Of a stretch of DNA of 32,694 bases, positions 16,701 through 23,493 are shown piece after piece. How positions within the stretch are numbered: position 1 is the first letter of the stretch; each line of letters starts with the position of its first letter. The notes beneath the pieces were generated by a model. That model was not told the DNA's origin, made no database searches, and saw only the letters and a list, made by a program, of their open reading frames with translations. The translations under genes were made by a program, and so were the position numbers. The stretch spans positions 1-32,694 of the forward strand of contig NZ_JADDRL010000105.1 in NCBI RefSeq assembly GCF_021538895.1, written 5' to 3'. Source of the DNA: Streptomyces olivochromogenes (GTDB taxonomy: Bacteria; Actinomycetota; Actinomycetes; Streptomycetales; Streptomycetaceae).

Positions 16701-18076
16701 GCGAGCCGCTGCGGGTCGACCTCGGCCTCGATGGGCGGCGCGTGCACGGCGAACTGCACGCGTCCCGGCCCGATGAGGTCGACGGCCCCGTCGACACCGG
16801 CGGCGACGACGGCGTCGAGCATCACCTTCGTACGGGTGATGTCCTCGGTGCCCGCGTCCAGCCGCTGGTAGCCGAGCACGTTGTCGATGAGCTGGGTGAT
16901 GCGCGAGTAGCCGGCCGAGAGGTGGTGGAGCACCTGGTTGGCCTCGGGCCACAGCTGGCCGGCGTCGTCGGCGGCCAGGGCGGCCAGCTCGCGGCGCAGC
17001 TCGTCGAGGGGCCCGCGCAGGGAGCGGGCCAGCAGGGTGAGCAGCTGCTCGTGCCGGCCGGACAAGGCCTCGTAGCGGTCCTTCTCCCGTTCGCCGAGCG
17101 CGGCGTACCGGTCCTCGCCGGCCGCCAGCTCCTCCGTGTGCCGCTCGCGCAGCTCCTCCAGCTCGGTGACGTGCTGCTGGCGCAGCGCGGTGAGGTCGGC
17201 GGCGTGCTCCTCGGAGAGCCGCCCCAGCTCCTGCGCGTGCCGCTGCTCGGCCGCGTCCTTCTCGTCGGTGAGGCTGTCGTACGGCCGCCGGTCGGTGAAG
17301 GTCATCACGGCGCCGACCAGCTGGTCGCCGTCGCGCACGGGCGCCGTCGTCAGGTCGACCGGCACCTTCTGGTCGCCCTTGGACCACATCACCTGCCCGC
17401 GCACCCGGTGCTTGCGTCCGGAGCGCAGGGTGTCGGCGAGGGGCGACTCCCCGTACGGGAAGGGCGAGCCGTCGGGGCGGGAGTGCAGGAAGAGGGTGTG
17501 CAGCTCCTTGCCGCCGAGCTCGCCGGCCCGGTACCCCATTATCTGGGCGGCCGCCGGGTTGACGAGCACGATCCGGCCGTCGGTGTCGGTGCCGACGACA
17601 CCCTCCGAGGCGGCCCGCAGGATCATCTCGGTCTGCCGCTGCGAGCGCGCGAGCTCGGCCTCGGTGTCCACGGTGCCGGACAGGTCGCGTACGACGAGCA
17701 TCAGCAGCTCGTCGCCGGTGTAGCCGTAACCGTCGTACGCCTGCTGTCCGTTCTCCAGGTTCGCACTGGTGACCTCGACGGGGAACTCGCTCCCGTCCGT
17801 CCGTCGGGCGATCATCCGAGTCGGCTTGGTCCGCCCGTGCGGGTCCATGGAGTCGGGCCGCCGCATGGAGCCCGGGATCAGCTTGGAGTCGAACTGCGGC
17901 AGCAGATCGAGCAGGCCCCGCCCCACCAACGCAGTACCCGGCGCCTCGAAGGCCTCCAGGGCGATCGTGTTGGCGTTGACCACGGTTCCGTTCGCGTTGA
18001 CCAGCACCAACGCGTCGGGAAGCGCGTCGAGTATGGCTGCGAGGCGAGCAGCGCCTCGGGATGGCCTGCTGCTCAC
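13721..18076 (-). CDS. Very large PAS / pseudo-histidine-kinase / tandem receiver protein
   Basis: A 1451-residue product from GTG 18076, with GGAGG nine bases upstream. In order: PAS domain 1 (about 10-135), PAS domain 2 (about 145-262), a charged coiled coil (265-345), a DHp-like helix pair (345-410), a HATPase-like segment (about 450-550), a Pro/Ala/Gln-rich disordered region (about 555-1220), then two receiver-like domains (1222-1317, Asp1267 in FVDPL; 1329-1445, Asp1378 in VVMDLMQ). The H-box reads LLARSLRGPL where an active kinase has a His-Glu-Leu-Arg motif, and the N and G boxes lack their usual residues, so kinase activity is doubtful. The disordered part has seven TGRRR-like basic motifs. 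No membrane segment is visible, so it is probably cytoplasmic. The overall role is unknown; a scaffold or phospho-relay acceptor is plausible. Confidence 0.85.
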   Translation of the reverse strand: MSSRPSRGAARLAAILDALPDALVLVNANGTVVNANTIALEAFEAPGTALVGRGLLDLLPQFDSKLIPGSMRRPDSMDPHGRTKPTRMIARRTDGSEFPVEVTSANLENGQQAYDGYGYTGDELLMLVVRDLSGTVDTEAELARSQRQTEMILRAASEGVVGTDTDGRIVLVNPAAAQIMGYRAGELGGKELHTLFLHSRPDGSPFPYGESPLADTLRSGRKHRVRGQVMWSKGDQKVPVDLTTAPVRDGDQLVGAVMTFTDRRPYDSLTDEKDAAEQRHAQELGRLSEEHAADLTALRQQHVTELEELRERHTEELAAGEDRYAALGEREKDRYEALSGRHEQLLTLLARSLRGPLDELRRELAALAADDAGQLWPEANQVLHHLSAGYSRITQLIDNVLGYQRLDAGTEDITRTKVMLDAVVAAGVDGAVDLIGPGRVQFAVHAPPIEAEVDPQRLATALAHLVADVAGVDATGNAPVSAGGYMDNTVVVAAAQRGEVVRIEVRGPYAGGDPVHEPIVRGIVRAHGGVLQTHEVPGMSGSAYVLEVPLGGGAGAVAAPAPAVDAAPAVDEGGPDESAPADQTSGGGRRRARRSSVDAFLESEVPGESGGAEAEAPVPTGRRRGRAAEGPAPVAIESGEGSSGGTGRRRGRPAEDATGDESVSEGAVLTAAEHAAGTAAVGSGLGGTVPPQGVPAPTGRRARRDNGERQALPPALPAAPAVGSAAPADEAVEAPAADDAQPTGRRRRALAAAQERAAAQEAGARTVFALPPAEADRSPEAGAGSAGAQVVDGQGSGQVPVRAQVPADGVPIALPGGSQVDDGRHDAVAHHQAEDHTPPQPHPTSAPTGRRRRAVAQPAEVSGTPAQGVPAQETAGQAVAAQGTPAQGVPVQAAPAGQAGMPVQPGLVAPAAPAPQALPSAPVPAQGTVGQGVQMAPGQPVPAQMAQAQLAPAQPVPPQALVAPALPGQDAGQNAGQPAPGQLPAAQPLPAEAVGVPVTPGQAVPAQAGPATPPQGVPAQQNAPGQAPVAQPAPTPNAHDTAGAGTPLPPEHPAAQSRAAQPLPAEAAAAAAAPVDPNSTQGRAISVRTLGQGVPFSRQALQVQQPTATPPPHASSGSGRRRKLGTPPDPAARTEQRPEQAARPHPPTEQSAAQPSAAGQSRPAPALEGPGRSYAIGAPDENAAEGPEPLDGPGGAIEIADTPRPQPMDDELPPEPLDNPRRLLVWPAPDVTTQQALSDRGYRPVIVHSREEVDAQIAAFPAALFVDPLTGPITRTALQSLRQAAVAAEVPVLVTAGLGQATREAAYGADPAVLLKALAPRDSEQHPPRVLLIEEHAEIALALTSTLERRGMQVARAASDADAVTLAGQLRPNLVVMDLMQVHRRQAGIIDWLRANGQLNRTPLVVYTAAVDQADLPRLASGETVLFLAERSTSPEVQGRIVDLLARVGTN

Positions 18077-18341
18077 GAGACGCTTCCTCCCTGTTACCGC
18101 ACCTTGCCGACCGCTCGGGCCATCTTGCCAACCGGCCCGCGACGTGTCACGCGAGGGAGTCTAAGGGCAGCGGTTGCGCTCGGGATGCCGGATGAGAGGG
18201 AGGTCGCACGTGGAAGTGACGGTGAACGTGTGACCGCCTGCTCAGGCTTCGCGAGACCTTCGCGGGACTTTTACGGGACCGGGGATTCCGCCATGAAACA
18301 CCTGTGCGGCAACCCGGCGAGCCGAGCCGATCACGGGAGGG

Positions 18342-18860
18342 CTAGGTCCCCAGGCCGGGCAGCAGCGGCACCATCCGGTCCCACCGCCCGATCTCGCACC
18401 CGTTGCTGCGGTCGAACGAGGCGTCGACCGGGCGTCCGGCCCACGTTCCGGTGACATGGGCGGTGGCCGGGCCGCCGTACAGCATGGTGCAGACGCTGCC
18501 CGGCGCCACCGGCGCGAAGGGCTCCCGGCCCCAGCGGGTGTTCCGGTCCACGGCCCGGCAGGCGTCATCCACGTCCGGGTGACTGCCGGCGCCCGGGTGA
18601 CAGGACAGCTCGTACGTCCCGTCCCGCCCGGCACCCGCGTGCCGGACGGTGACGGTCAGACGGTCGCCGGACCCGACCGCCCGGTCCTCGTCCCGGACGG
18701 GCGGAGGCGCGGCGACGGGCCGGGGCACGGAGACGGAGGCGGCGGGCGCGGCGGAGGCGGCGGAATCGGTGGCGGCGGTCGCGGGGACGGCGGCGACGGC
18801 GGACACCGAGGCGAAGGCGGCGGCGGACGCCACGACGGCTCGCGAGAAGACCAGCAACAT
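18342..18860 (-). CDS. SSI-family secreted subtilisin/protease inhibitor
   Basis: A 172-residue product from ATG 18860. A signal peptide (about 1-30) is followed by an Ala/Pro/Val-rich linker (30-58) and a Streptomyces subtilisin inhibitor domain. The four SSI cysteines are present as Cys87 (SCHPG), Cys101 (DACRAV), Cys124 (VCTMLY) and Cys155 (NGCEIG), giving two disulfides. The reactive loop is CTMLYGG, so the likely P1 residue is Met126 with Leu at P1', compared with Met-Val in SSI itself; this suggests inhibition of subtilisin-like proteases. The linker is longer than in classic SSI. The gene stands alone, 265 bp from the PAS protein start. Confidence 0.92.
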   Translation of the reverse strand: MLLVFSRAVVASAAAFASVSAVAAVPATAATDSAASAAPAASVSVPRPVAAPPPVRDEDRAVGSGDRLTVTVRHAGAGRDGTYELSCHPGAGSHPDVDDACRAVDRNTRWGREPFAPVAPGSVCTMLYGGPATAHVTGTWAGRPVDASFDRSNGCEIGRWDRMVPLLPGLGT

Positions 18861-18921
18861 GCCCTGCCCAACGCCCGCGGACGCCGGACGTTGCGCCCCC
18901 GCCCCGCCGATGACAAGGGCT

Positions 18922-18951
18922 TTGCCCTGCGACCCGAGTGCCTAGTACCGT
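18922..18951 (+). promoter_or_regulatory. Candidate promoter of tRNA-Ser(GCU)
   Basis: TTGCCC (18922-18927) and TACCGT (18946-18951) are spaced by 18 bp and fit sigma-HrdB-type boxes, about 80 bp before the tRNA. Confidence 0.4.
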
Positions 18952-19032
18952 GGGGGGCGATTGGTGACAGCACGCTCGACTGTGTCATCATCTGCACGCA
19001 CCCACTCACGCGCTCGCGTGGAGGGTTGTGCT

Positions 19033-19123
19033 GGAGGCGTCGCCTAGTCCGGTCTATGGCGCCGCACTGCTAATGCGGTTTGGGCCTTAAAGCCCATCGA
19101 GGGTTCAAATCCCTCCGCCTCCG
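19033..19123 (+). tRNA. tRNA-Ser (anticodon GCU)
   Basis: Acceptor GGAGGCG (19033-19039) pairs with CGCCTCC (19116-19122), discriminator G, no encoded CCA. Anticodon stem CCGCA/TGCGG encloses CTGCTAA with GCT at 19069-19071. A long variable arm (TTGGGCCTTAAAGCCCA) marks a serine tRNA. Confidence 0.97.
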
Positions 19124-19132
19124 CACCTGATC

Positions 19133-19168
19133 ACCGAAGCCCCGGTCCACAAGGATCGGGGCTTCGGT
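19133..19168 (+). terminator. Terminator of tRNA-Ser(GCU)
   Basis: A 16-bp stem with one G-T pair and an ACAA loop, starting 9 bases after the tRNA. Confidence 0.85.
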
Positions 19169-19258
19169 GCTTCCCGATCTCTCCCCGATCGCCGCGCGAC
19201 CTCGCCAGAACCCTCTGATGAGTCATTTCCGCAGGTCACAAGGGATGTGCCAAACGGA

Positions 19259-19288
19259 TTTCACATGACGGCGGCAGTCATGTAATGT
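19259..19288 (+). promoter_or_regulatory. Candidate tRNA-Arg promoter with an overlapping dyad
   Basis: TTTCAC (19259-19264) and TAATGT (19283-19288) are spaced by 18 bp. A perfect dyad ACATGAC-N7-GTCATGT (19263-19283) fills the spacer, so a DNA-binding protein could control this tRNA. Confidence 0.4.
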
Positions 19289-19351
19289 TCTTCCTGTCGC
19301 CGCGAGCGGGCCGGAAGGGCCGGGAGCGGGGACAAAATAAGAGAAAAGCAA

Positions 19352-19424
19352 GCACTCGTAGCTTAACGGATAGAGCATCTGACTACGGATCAGAAGGTTG
19401 CAGGTTCGAATCCTGCCGAGTGCG
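19352..19424 (+). tRNA. tRNA-Arg (anticodon ACG), site of island integration
   Basis: Acceptor GCACTCG (19352-19358) pairs with CGAGTGC (19417-19423), discriminator G, no encoded CCA. Anticodon stem TCTGA/TCAGA encloses CTACGGA with ACG at 19385-19387; the T-arm is GCAGGTTCGAATCCTGC. The gene is intact even though its 3' half is duplicated at 25551-25602. Confidence 0.97.
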
Positions 19425-19434
19425 CAGCACGCCA
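19383..19434 (+). repeat. Left attachment site (att core in the tRNA-Arg 3' half)
   Basis: This 52-bp segment, from the anticodon loop to just past the tRNA, is repeated exactly at 25551-25602. With one mismatch the similarity continues into the first arm of the terminator. Tyrosine integrases typically use tRNA 3' halves in this way. Confidence 0.9.
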
Positions 19435-19473
19435 AAGGCCCTGTGGAGAGATCCACAGGGCCTTTGGCTTTTG
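19431..19473 (+). terminator. Terminator of tRNA-Arg
   Basis: A perfect 17-bp stem (from GCCAAAGGCC) with a GAGA tetraloop, followed by a T-rich tract. The right-hand duplicate at 25599-25640 differs by several compensated changes. Confidence 0.9.
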
Positions 19474-19474
19474 C

Positions 19475-19497
19475 TTTGACGGCAGTGTTTGACGGCA
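19475..19497 (+). repeat. Tandem TTTGACGGCA repeats next to the left att site
   Basis: Two copies of TTTGACGGCA (19475-19484 and 19488-19497), 13 bp apart, lie between the att core and the integrase remnant. This is the place and form expected for arm-type integrase binding sites. Related GACGGCA clusters occur at 21270, 23267 and 25447. Confidence 0.6.
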
Positions 19498-19526
19498 ACC
19501 ACCTGAGTGGGCGGGTGCGGGGTGGA

Positions 19527-19709
19527 TCAGACCGCTGCAAGGACGCCCGCCGCGCCGTCGTCATCATCGGGATCGTTGATCATGCGAGTGTCGGCGCCCT
19601 GCTCCTGGAGTACGGACGCGCACATATGGCGCAGGTCACGGAAGCAAACCTCATGGACTCCCACGCGGGCACACAGCGCCTGGGAGCCGAACGGAGTCTC
19701 ATTGAGTCT
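19527..19709 (-). pseudogene. Tyrosine integrase remnant
   Basis: A 60-codon frame on the minus strand contains VCFRDLRHMCASVLQEQGAD, a clear match to the HDLRHTCASLL box of tyrosine recombinases, with the catalytic Arg kept. The preceding His position reads Phe. After TRMI the expected LGHSS box and nucleophile Tyr are absent, and the frame jumps to an acidic tail (NDPDDDDGAAG) of the type that ends such proteins, so an internal deletion is likely. A stop (19710-19712) lies just upstream, and the rest of the gene is gone. Its location and orientation beside attL are those of an integrase gene of Streptomyces integrative elements. Confidence 0.75.
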
Positions 19710-19825
19710 TCAACCTGGACCGCGCACGGCTGCTAATCCCCACCTTTGCTTGATCGTTCGAAGACCATCCACCGGGGGGAGATGGCACTTCGCCTCATCG
19801 CCCCATGAATCCAGAGGGACTGAGG

Positions 19826-21247
19826 ATGAGGATCGACAAGACGGTGATGCCGGTGCTGCTGGCGGGTGCGCTCCTGGGCACCCTGTCGGGCTGCGGATCT
19901 GACGGCGGCGCCACTGGCGGCGACAGTGCGCACGGGGGCGGCACTGGGGGTACGAGCGGCGTCCCGTTGAAGAGCAAGATCGCTGCTCCGGCCGCCTTCG
20001 ACAGTGCCAAGGGCTGGGAGGCCGAGGCCGACTGGCTTCCCCAGGGGCAGCCCTTGCCCTATGCGGTTTCGGGGAAGGGTGATTTGGTCGCGTACCTCGA
20101 CAAGACCGAGCAGGGCTATGTCCTGAACGTCCGAGTGGCGTCGTCCGGCAAGGTGCTGTCCACGAGCAAGCCGTGGAAAGGCCCCAAGCTCACCGAGGAT
20201 CAGAGCGACGAGCAGTCCGGCGATCTGGCCGTCCCGCAGATCGCTCTGATCCCTGGCACGAAGCGCGACTACTTCGCGGTGTGGGCGCGTGGCCAGGCGC
20301 GCAAAGATGCGCTCCACGAGTACAAGGAGGTCATCTCCGTGGCCTTCTACCCGGCCGACGCCTCCGGGAAGGACCTGTCCCCGGTCGGCGCGGGGAACGC
20401 CGAGGCGCCGGACGGCGAGTTCGACCGGCCCAGTGTCTTCCCCGGACCCGCGGGCCTGGTCGTCACCTCGTACGGCGGCGACAGCATCCTGTTGTCTCCC
20501 GACGGCAAGGTCACCGACACCAGCGACGCGAGGGTCACGCTCAACGGGAAGGCCGTCGACCCCGACTATCTGATGTCGTTCCAGGGCCCGGAGGGGCTCG
20601 TGACCAACGGTGACGAAGGCGCCGGGGGTGACGGCGGCTTCGGTGCCGACGGTGGTTGGCAGAGCACGAAGGCGGCTCCGCCCGGCGTCGAAGCCGTCCG
20701 CAGGGAGGAGAACGTGGGCTTCGGCATGGAGGAGACACCGAACGGCCGCATCGTCGGTGCCGCCGGCAACTACGTGATCGCCAACTGGATCAAGGGGGCG
20801 GGCGGCATCTCCGCTGTCCACGACATCGCGACCGGCGCCGTCAAGGCCACCGCCCCGTGCCGGACCGAGCAGACCGAGTACGACGCGGATGTTCCGAGCC
20901 CGAAGAACCTCGCGGAGGTGCAGCCGGCCCTGTCTCCCAACGGCCGCTACCTGGTCAAGGGCGGCAACGTCTTCGACCTGGAGACGGGCAGGGGCACGTG
21001 CACGGACAGCGGTGAGGGCGCCAAGAAGATCACCCTCGAGGCTGTCGGCGACGACGGTACCGCCTACGGCGAGGCCGGCGAGGACATGCCGAGGACTCCG
21101 GTCTCCATATCCGTCACAACGGGCGCCGCCAAGCCCCTGCCGGAAGCGACCAGCACCCCGAACGCCATTACCAAGGGCGCGGGTGTGTTCGTCACGTACG
21201 CCGGCACGGACAGCATGCACCTGATCGTTCTTGACCTGAAGAGCTGA
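19826..21247 (+). CDS. Lipoprotein of unknown function
   Basis: A 473-residue product from ATG 19826, with GAGGGA upstream. The signal peptide (MRIDKTVMPVLLAGALLGTL) ends in lipobox LSGC, followed by a Gly/Ser/Asp-rich linker, so the protein is lipid-anchored on the outer face of the membrane. The body has repeating beta-like motifs with Gly-Lys/Asp turns (SGKGDLVAYLDK, VVTSYGGDSILLSPDGKV, AGNYVIANWIKG, VQPALSPNGRYLVKGG), which suggest a beta-propeller, and a Gly-rich insertion near 270-285. I do not recognise a named family. It is the first intact gene of the island and has no obvious partner. Confidence 0.82.
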   Translation: MRIDKTVMPVLLAGALLGTLSGCGSDGGATGGDSAHGGGTGGTSGVPLKSKIAAPAAFDSAKGWEAEADWLPQGQPLPYAVSGKGDLVAYLDKTEQGYVLNVRVASSGKVLSTSKPWKGPKLTEDQSDEQSGDLAVPQIALIPGTKRDYFAVWARGQARKDALHEYKEVISVAFYPADASGKDLSPVGAGNAEAPDGEFDRPSVFPGPAGLVVTSYGGDSILLSPDGKVTDTSDARVTLNGKAVDPDYLMSFQGPEGLVTNGDEGAGGDGGFGADGGWQSTKAAPPGVEAVRREENVGFGMEETPNGRIVGAAGNYVIANWIKGAGGISAVHDIATGAVKATAPCRTEQTEYDADVPSPKNLAEVQPALSPNGRYLVKGGNVFDLETGRGTCTDSGEGAKKITLEAVGDDGTAYGEAGEDMPRTPVSISVTTGAAKPLPEATSTPNAITKGAGVFVTYAGTDSMHLIVLDLKS

Positions 21248-21269
21248 AGAGGCAGGTTGACCAGGTGGG

Positions 21270-21320
21270 AGAACGGCAATCCTGGCGGCAACGACGGCAC
21301 ACGCAGACCGGTGATCACGG
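21270..21320 (+). repeat. Dispersed island repeat, copy A
   Basis: The segment beginning AACGGCAATCCTGGCGGCAA and running to GATCACGG matches copies B (23267) and C (25447) with a few substitutions. It starts about 20 bp after the lipoprotein stop. Confidence 0.7.
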
Positions 21321-21387
21321 GCGGCGTCGAAGGACTGCCAGGGGCCGTTCGGCTTGGACTTCTGTACCGGCGTTCTGGACAGAATAG

Positions 21388-21405
21388 ATTTGAACGTGTT
21401 CAAAT
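21388..21405. promoter_or_regulatory. Perfect 18-bp palindrome, TetR-type operator
   Basis: ATTTGAACGTGTTCAAAT is fully symmetrical and AT-rich against the surrounding DNA. Sites of the form TTGAAC-N2-GTTCAA are typical TetR-family operators. It lies 67 bp before the small membrane protein start; no TetR gene is present. Confidence 0.65.
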
Positions 21406-21472
21406 AATTGTCGTGCGGGAGGCGGCGCAGAAGTTCCCGCCGGTATTGCGGCGGGTACCGCGGGGAGGAACT

Positions 21473-21646
21473 GTGGGGTCGGGGGCAGGCATCATTGTCT
21501 TGGCGGTGTTCTTCTTCTACGTGCTCCTCATGGCGCCGTTCTGCATCCTTGTCGGTTCGAGAACGTCCTCGGGCATGGGCTGGCTCATGTCAGTTCCCTT
21601 GATTGCCTTGCCCCTCGCCTTGTTGGTCGGCTTCCTGGTTCCCTGA
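21473..21646 (+). CDS. Small two-helix membrane protein
   Basis: A 57-residue product from GTG 21473, chosen because GGGGAGGA lies right before it; the frame upstream only reads through repeat A. Two hydrophobic helices (about 5-27 and 36-56) are joined by a polar loop SRTSSGMG. The family is not recognised. The palindrome upstream suggests it is under a repressor. It is possibly the remains of a longer regulated transcription unit. Confidence 0.5.
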   Translation: MGSGAGIIVLAVFFFYVLLMAPFCILVGSRTSSGMGWLMSVPLIALPLALLVGFLVP

Positions 21647-21887
21647 GTTGCTGGAGTTCCGGTCACCTGCCTGCTCGACGGTCATCCGGGTGCCAGTACG
21701 CCTGGATTGCGGGGCATCGAGGCGGGACGGCTGACCTCGCGATGATCGGCTTGGCTGCCCAGTGACGGCGACAGGGCGCGTCCGCTGAGGGCTGTCCGGC
21801 GCATGACGCATCCCCCCAGTCAAGGCCAGTCGGCTAAGGGGACAGTTCGTGAGTCGATGTCTGTTTTTCCGGATGCAGCTGAACGCT

Positions 21888-22370
21888 TCAGTTGGCAAAT
21901 CCTCGGAAGACGCCCTCGGGATCGTTCCTGGCCGCGTCCGCGAAATCGCCGAAGTCCAGGTTGGCGATCATCAGGTTCGCGTTCATCTCGTGGATCCCGT
22001 ACGGCACCACGCGGAACGCGCCGCCGTACGCCTCGAACTCCTCGTCGCTTTCGCACTGCTCCCTGGTCAGCAGCGACAGCGCCAGCAATGTGACGGGGGT
22101 CTCCCGCATCGAGACGCGGTCGGCAAGGTAGACAACGCCGTGGTGCTCTTTATGCGCGGACGCCTCGGAGAGAGCCTGAGCAGGTGTGATTCCCGTCCAC
22201 CGTGGGTCGTCGACGACATGGATATACGGCTCGAAGTCGTCGTCCTCGCCCCAGGTCATCATCAGCGCCGCTTTCACGGCCGACCACGCTTGCTCATCGT
22301 CATAGTCGGTCCTGATGATCAGCGCGGCATCCTTGTCACGCCCCGTCGGCCACTCAATACGGTCACTCAT
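21888..22370 (-). CDS. DUF6924-type protein
   Basis: A 160-residue product from ATG 22370, preceded by GGGGAGAG. It resembles the actinobacterial DUF6924 family: ALIIRTDYDDEQAWSAVKAAL at the start, IHVVDDPRWTGITPAQAL, VVYLADRVSM, and the C-terminal FRVVP...NLMIANLDFGDFAD...GVFRGF. The family is small, cytoplasmic and of unknown function; the Asp-rich segments could be part of an immunity-like fold, but that is inference. It is encoded against the island's main direction. Neither 21647-21887 nor 22371-22609 contains a gene I can support; an 11-bp direct repeat (GCTTCAGTTGG) flanks the gene at 21885 and 22457. Confidence 0.7.
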   Translation of the reverse strand: MSDRIEWPTGRDKDAALIIRTDYDDEQAWSAVKAALMMTWGEDDDFEPYIHVVDDPRWTGITPAQALSEASAHKEHHGVVYLADRVSMRETPVTLLALSLLTREQCESDEEFEAYGGAFRVVPYGIHEMNANLMIANLDFGDFADAARNDPEGVFRGFAN

Positions 22371-22609
22371 GCCGCTCTCCCCACCCCATCCACGCAGGTC
22401 ACTGCCCCACGCATTCGGCATGCACGCTACGCGAGGTCACTGACACACCTGTGAGTGCTTCAGTTGGTGGGGCCCGCTAGCTCAAGTGCCCGGTCCCCTG
22501 GAATTCGGCGGGGCAGGGCTGCTGGTCGCGGTGCTTAGTTCCTCCCGCGCCGTCGGCGCCACCACGTTGTCCGGCAGGGCGTCCCAGTCGACGCCACCAC
22601 CGACGGGCC

Positions 22610-22966
22610 TTATCTGCACCCGGGCGCAGACCTCACCAGGAAGTGACGGATCCGAAGCTGCTGCGTGTGGTGCATCGGCAGTCGATCAATCTCCTCTGGC
22701 TGGACGAATCGCAGCTCCGTGGACTCGTCCGAGATCGCGAGTCGGCCGCCGACCACACGGGCGGTGAAGCAGATGTTGAACTGTCTGCGTACCTCGCCGT
22801 CCGAGTAGGCAATGATGTGGCGAGGGTCGGTGTACGTGCCCACGAGCCCGGTGATCTCTACGTCCAGACCCGTTTCCTCCTTCACCTCGCGGACGGCAGT
22901 TCCCGGGAGCGAGTCGGTCATCTCCATACCGCCACCGGGGAGCGCCCAAAGATCGTTACCGCGACG
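22610..22966 (-). pseudogene. NUDIX hydrolase, C-terminal part (separated from its start by an inversion)
   Basis: From GNDLWALPGGG through a NUDIX box (GMEMTD...AVREVKEETGL) to IRHFL and a stop at 22610-22612. The box keeps the REVKEETG catalytic core; the Glu eight residues before the Arg is Asp. The missing N-terminal strand (SWVVAASAVVTDDEGRMLLQR) is found in opposite orientation at 22987-23100. Without that strand the fold cannot be complete, so this part is probably inactive. Confidence 0.75.
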
Positions 22967-22986
22967 CCGGTCCGAAAAGGGTGAGC

Positions 22987-23100
22987 ATGGCACGGACCGA
23001 GTACTACGACGACCCAGCGGCACCTGAGCCGAACAGCTGGGTGGTCGCTGCGTCGGCCGTGGTTACCGACGACGAAGGGCGCATGCTCCTTCAGCGCTGA
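22987..23100 (+). pseudogene. NUDIX hydrolase, N-terminal part, inverted
   Basis: ATG 22987 opens 37 codons, MARTEYYDD...SWVVAASAVVTDDEGRMLLQR, then TGA. This is the start and first strand of a NUDIX protein, which normally continues directly into the RGNDLWALPGG found on the minus strand at 22966. Inverting about 22967-23100 would restore the order. Confidence 0.75.
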
Positions 23101-23418
23101 CGGGACCGTGACGACGCCGATACGTCCACTGGCTGTGTCCTTCGCCAGTTCACCGATGCATGGTCTGGTCTGCTGGTTGCTCGCCATGGGCACGAGCATC
23201 CTGCCGTCCAACAGGACGTCGGAATCCGTGAGCAGCCCTATCTCGGCTGACCTGGTGGATCGCGGTGACGGCAACCCTGCCGGCAACGACGTCACACAGA
23301 GGCCGTTGAACACGACCACCAGTCCGGAGGAGGGCCGAGCGCCCGCACAACACGCTGCTCGATCCCAAGTATCAGCCAGCTGCGCCAGGGCACGGATCGC
23401 CGGTTCCGTCTCTGTCAT
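23101..23418 (-). pseudogene. Fragments of one or two small genes, interrupted by repeat B and the inversion
   Basis: ATG 23418 has an ideal AAGGAG three bases upstream and begins MTETEPAIRALAQLADTW. After about 18 codons it runs into repeat B, so the original gene was cut there. Further down, MASNQQTRPCIGELAKDTASGRIGVV (from 23187) looks like the start of a small Streptomyces protein family with a DTA-x-GR-x-GVV motif, cut by the NUDIX inversion. A frame happens to read through all of it, but the junctions argue against a single functional product. Confidence 0.5.
23267..23365 (+). repeat. Dispersed island repeat, copy B
   Basis: Starts GACGGCAACCCTGCCGGCAA and matches copy C (25447-25550) over about 100 bp, including the later CCGGAGGAGG, CGCCCGCAC and GCTCGATCC blocks. 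In copy C the next base begins the att core; here no tRNA sequence follows. Confidence 0.75.
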
Positions 23419-23493
23419 GGGCTCCTTACTGTTTCTCCCGCGTCTATGGCCGCAGCTTAGGTATCGCGAGGGTTCGCAAACGCTCACGTCACG

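Noticed and set aside
13928..18454. A 1508-codon open frame on the plus strand opposite the PAS protein
   Set aside because: It is the antisense shadow of a high-GC gene: Arg/Gly/His-rich translation without domains, while the minus strand shows PAS and receiver domains.
21257..21472. N-terminal extension of the small membrane protein
   Set aside because: These codons are repeat A and the operator region; a good Shine-Dalgarno and GTG lie at 21473.
21885..22467. 11-bp direct repeats GCTTCAGTTGG flanking the DUF6924 gene as a cassette boundary
   Set aside because: Too short to exclude chance, with no other boundary signal; kept only as a remark.
22918..23487. A single 189-codon gene on the minus strand
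   Set aside because: It reads through repeat B, a small-gene fragment and the inverted NUDIX start; the joined translation is not a coherent protein.
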